DNA from: Azospirillum oryzae
GTDB taxonomy: Bacteria; Pseudomonadota; Alphaproteobacteria; Azospirillales; Azospirillaceae
Length of the DNA: 64,000 bases
Direction: 5' to 3'
Assembly (NCBI RefSeq): GCF_900177515.1
Contig: NZ_FXAK01000007.1
Location: 1,534,501 to 1,598,500, forward strand
Part shown: piece after piece, positions 63,889-64,000 of the stretch
Position numbering within the stretch: the stretch's first letter is position 1
How the letters are laid out: each line of letters opens with the position of its first letter
Program-made: the position numbers and the translations under genes
Notes under the pieces: generated by a model
Told to the model about the DNA's origin: nothing
The model's input: only the letters and a program-made list of their open reading frames with translations
The model's database searches: none

Positions 63889-64000
63889 TTACTTCTTCAT
63901 CTGCGTCCGGTTGAAGTTCAGCTGCTCCGGCGTCAGCTGGAAGCCGAGATAGATCTTCCAGTCCTTGGCGTTGGCGTCCTTGGGCAGCGGGATCTTCGGC
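63889..64000 (-). CDS. C-terminal end of an unidentified protein (runs off the window)
   Basis: The stop codon is at 63889-63891 on the minus strand. The visible end reads IPLPKDANAKDWKIYLGF, then QLTPEQLNFNRTQMKK. This is too short to assign; no domain can be named. The gene enters from the right, convergent with the tail-fibre-like gene. Confidence 0.5.
   Translation of the reverse strand, partial: PKIPLPKDANAKDWKIYLGFQLTPEQLNFNRTQMKK

Overview
The window is GC-rich (apart from a few AT-rich islands) and looks like chromosomal core DNA of an alphaproteobacterium, most likely a Rhodospirillales/Azospirillum-type bacterium. The pointers are a PhyR-type stress regulator, a Ros/MucR regulator, DUF1127 proteins, a uvrC-pgsA-moaD-moaE block, a split glycine decarboxylase and several chemoreceptors. 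The genus is inference. I see no rRNA, tRNA, CRISPR array, transposase or intact prophage.

Layout. 0-10 kb: a truncated PhyR-like regulator, a nuclease-like exported protein, an HMCES/YedK DNA-protein crosslink protein, an orphan CoxL-like molybdoenzyme subunit, an EAL phosphodiesterase, a GNAT enzyme, then cysQ-DUF455-thrB-rnhA in tightly coupled order. 9.4-10.1 kb: a low-GC orphan gene with a PD-(D/E)xK-like motif, preceded by a perfect 12-bp inverted repeat that contains its ribosome binding site; this is the clearest foreign segment. 10.2-14.2 kb: peroxiredoxin, PhnA-like protein, ScsB/DsbD-like reductase, AlgH. 14.2-20.1 kb: a leftward run uvrC-pgsA-mobB-HAD-moeA-moaD-moaE, joining DNA repair, phospholipid and molybdenum cofactor genes. 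20.5-23.6 kb: a FolM-like reductase, a 12-bp tandem repeat, several hypothetical proteins and structured intergenic hairpins. 23.9-31 kb: a three-gene ABC importer of the TrpXYZ type, a Kef-type K+/H+ antiporter, a cupredoxin-FTR1 iron uptake pair behind a Fur-like box, two GFA-family enzymes, a DUF1127 protein. 31.2-35.1 kb: a GcvA-like LysR regulator with a palindromic operator, then pyrB, a dihydroorotase-like gene lacking the HxH metal motif, and plsY.

35.6-45.8 kb: a membrane chemoreceptor, acetoacetyl-CoA synthetase, a small nucleotidase, TerC, HU, MucR with an incomplete zinc site, an RpoH sigma factor and a globin-coupled chemoreceptor. 45.9-54.6 kb: small hypotheticals, GNAT, alpha/beta hydrolases, a lytic transglycosylase, uvrB and a phosphotransferase-DUF6285 pair. 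54.8-57.5 kb: a GH17-GT2 glucan synthase of NdvB type. 58.0-62.8 kb: gcvT-gcvH-gcvPA-gcvPB behind a tandem glycine riboswitch. The right end holds a tail-fibre/C1q-like orphan and the end of an unidentified gene.

I found no obvious multi-gene novel defence or biosynthetic system. The best leads are the low-GC PD-(D/E)xK gene with its hairpin, the tail-fibre-like orphan beside the glycine operon, the zinc-site-altered MucR, and the orphan CoxL.
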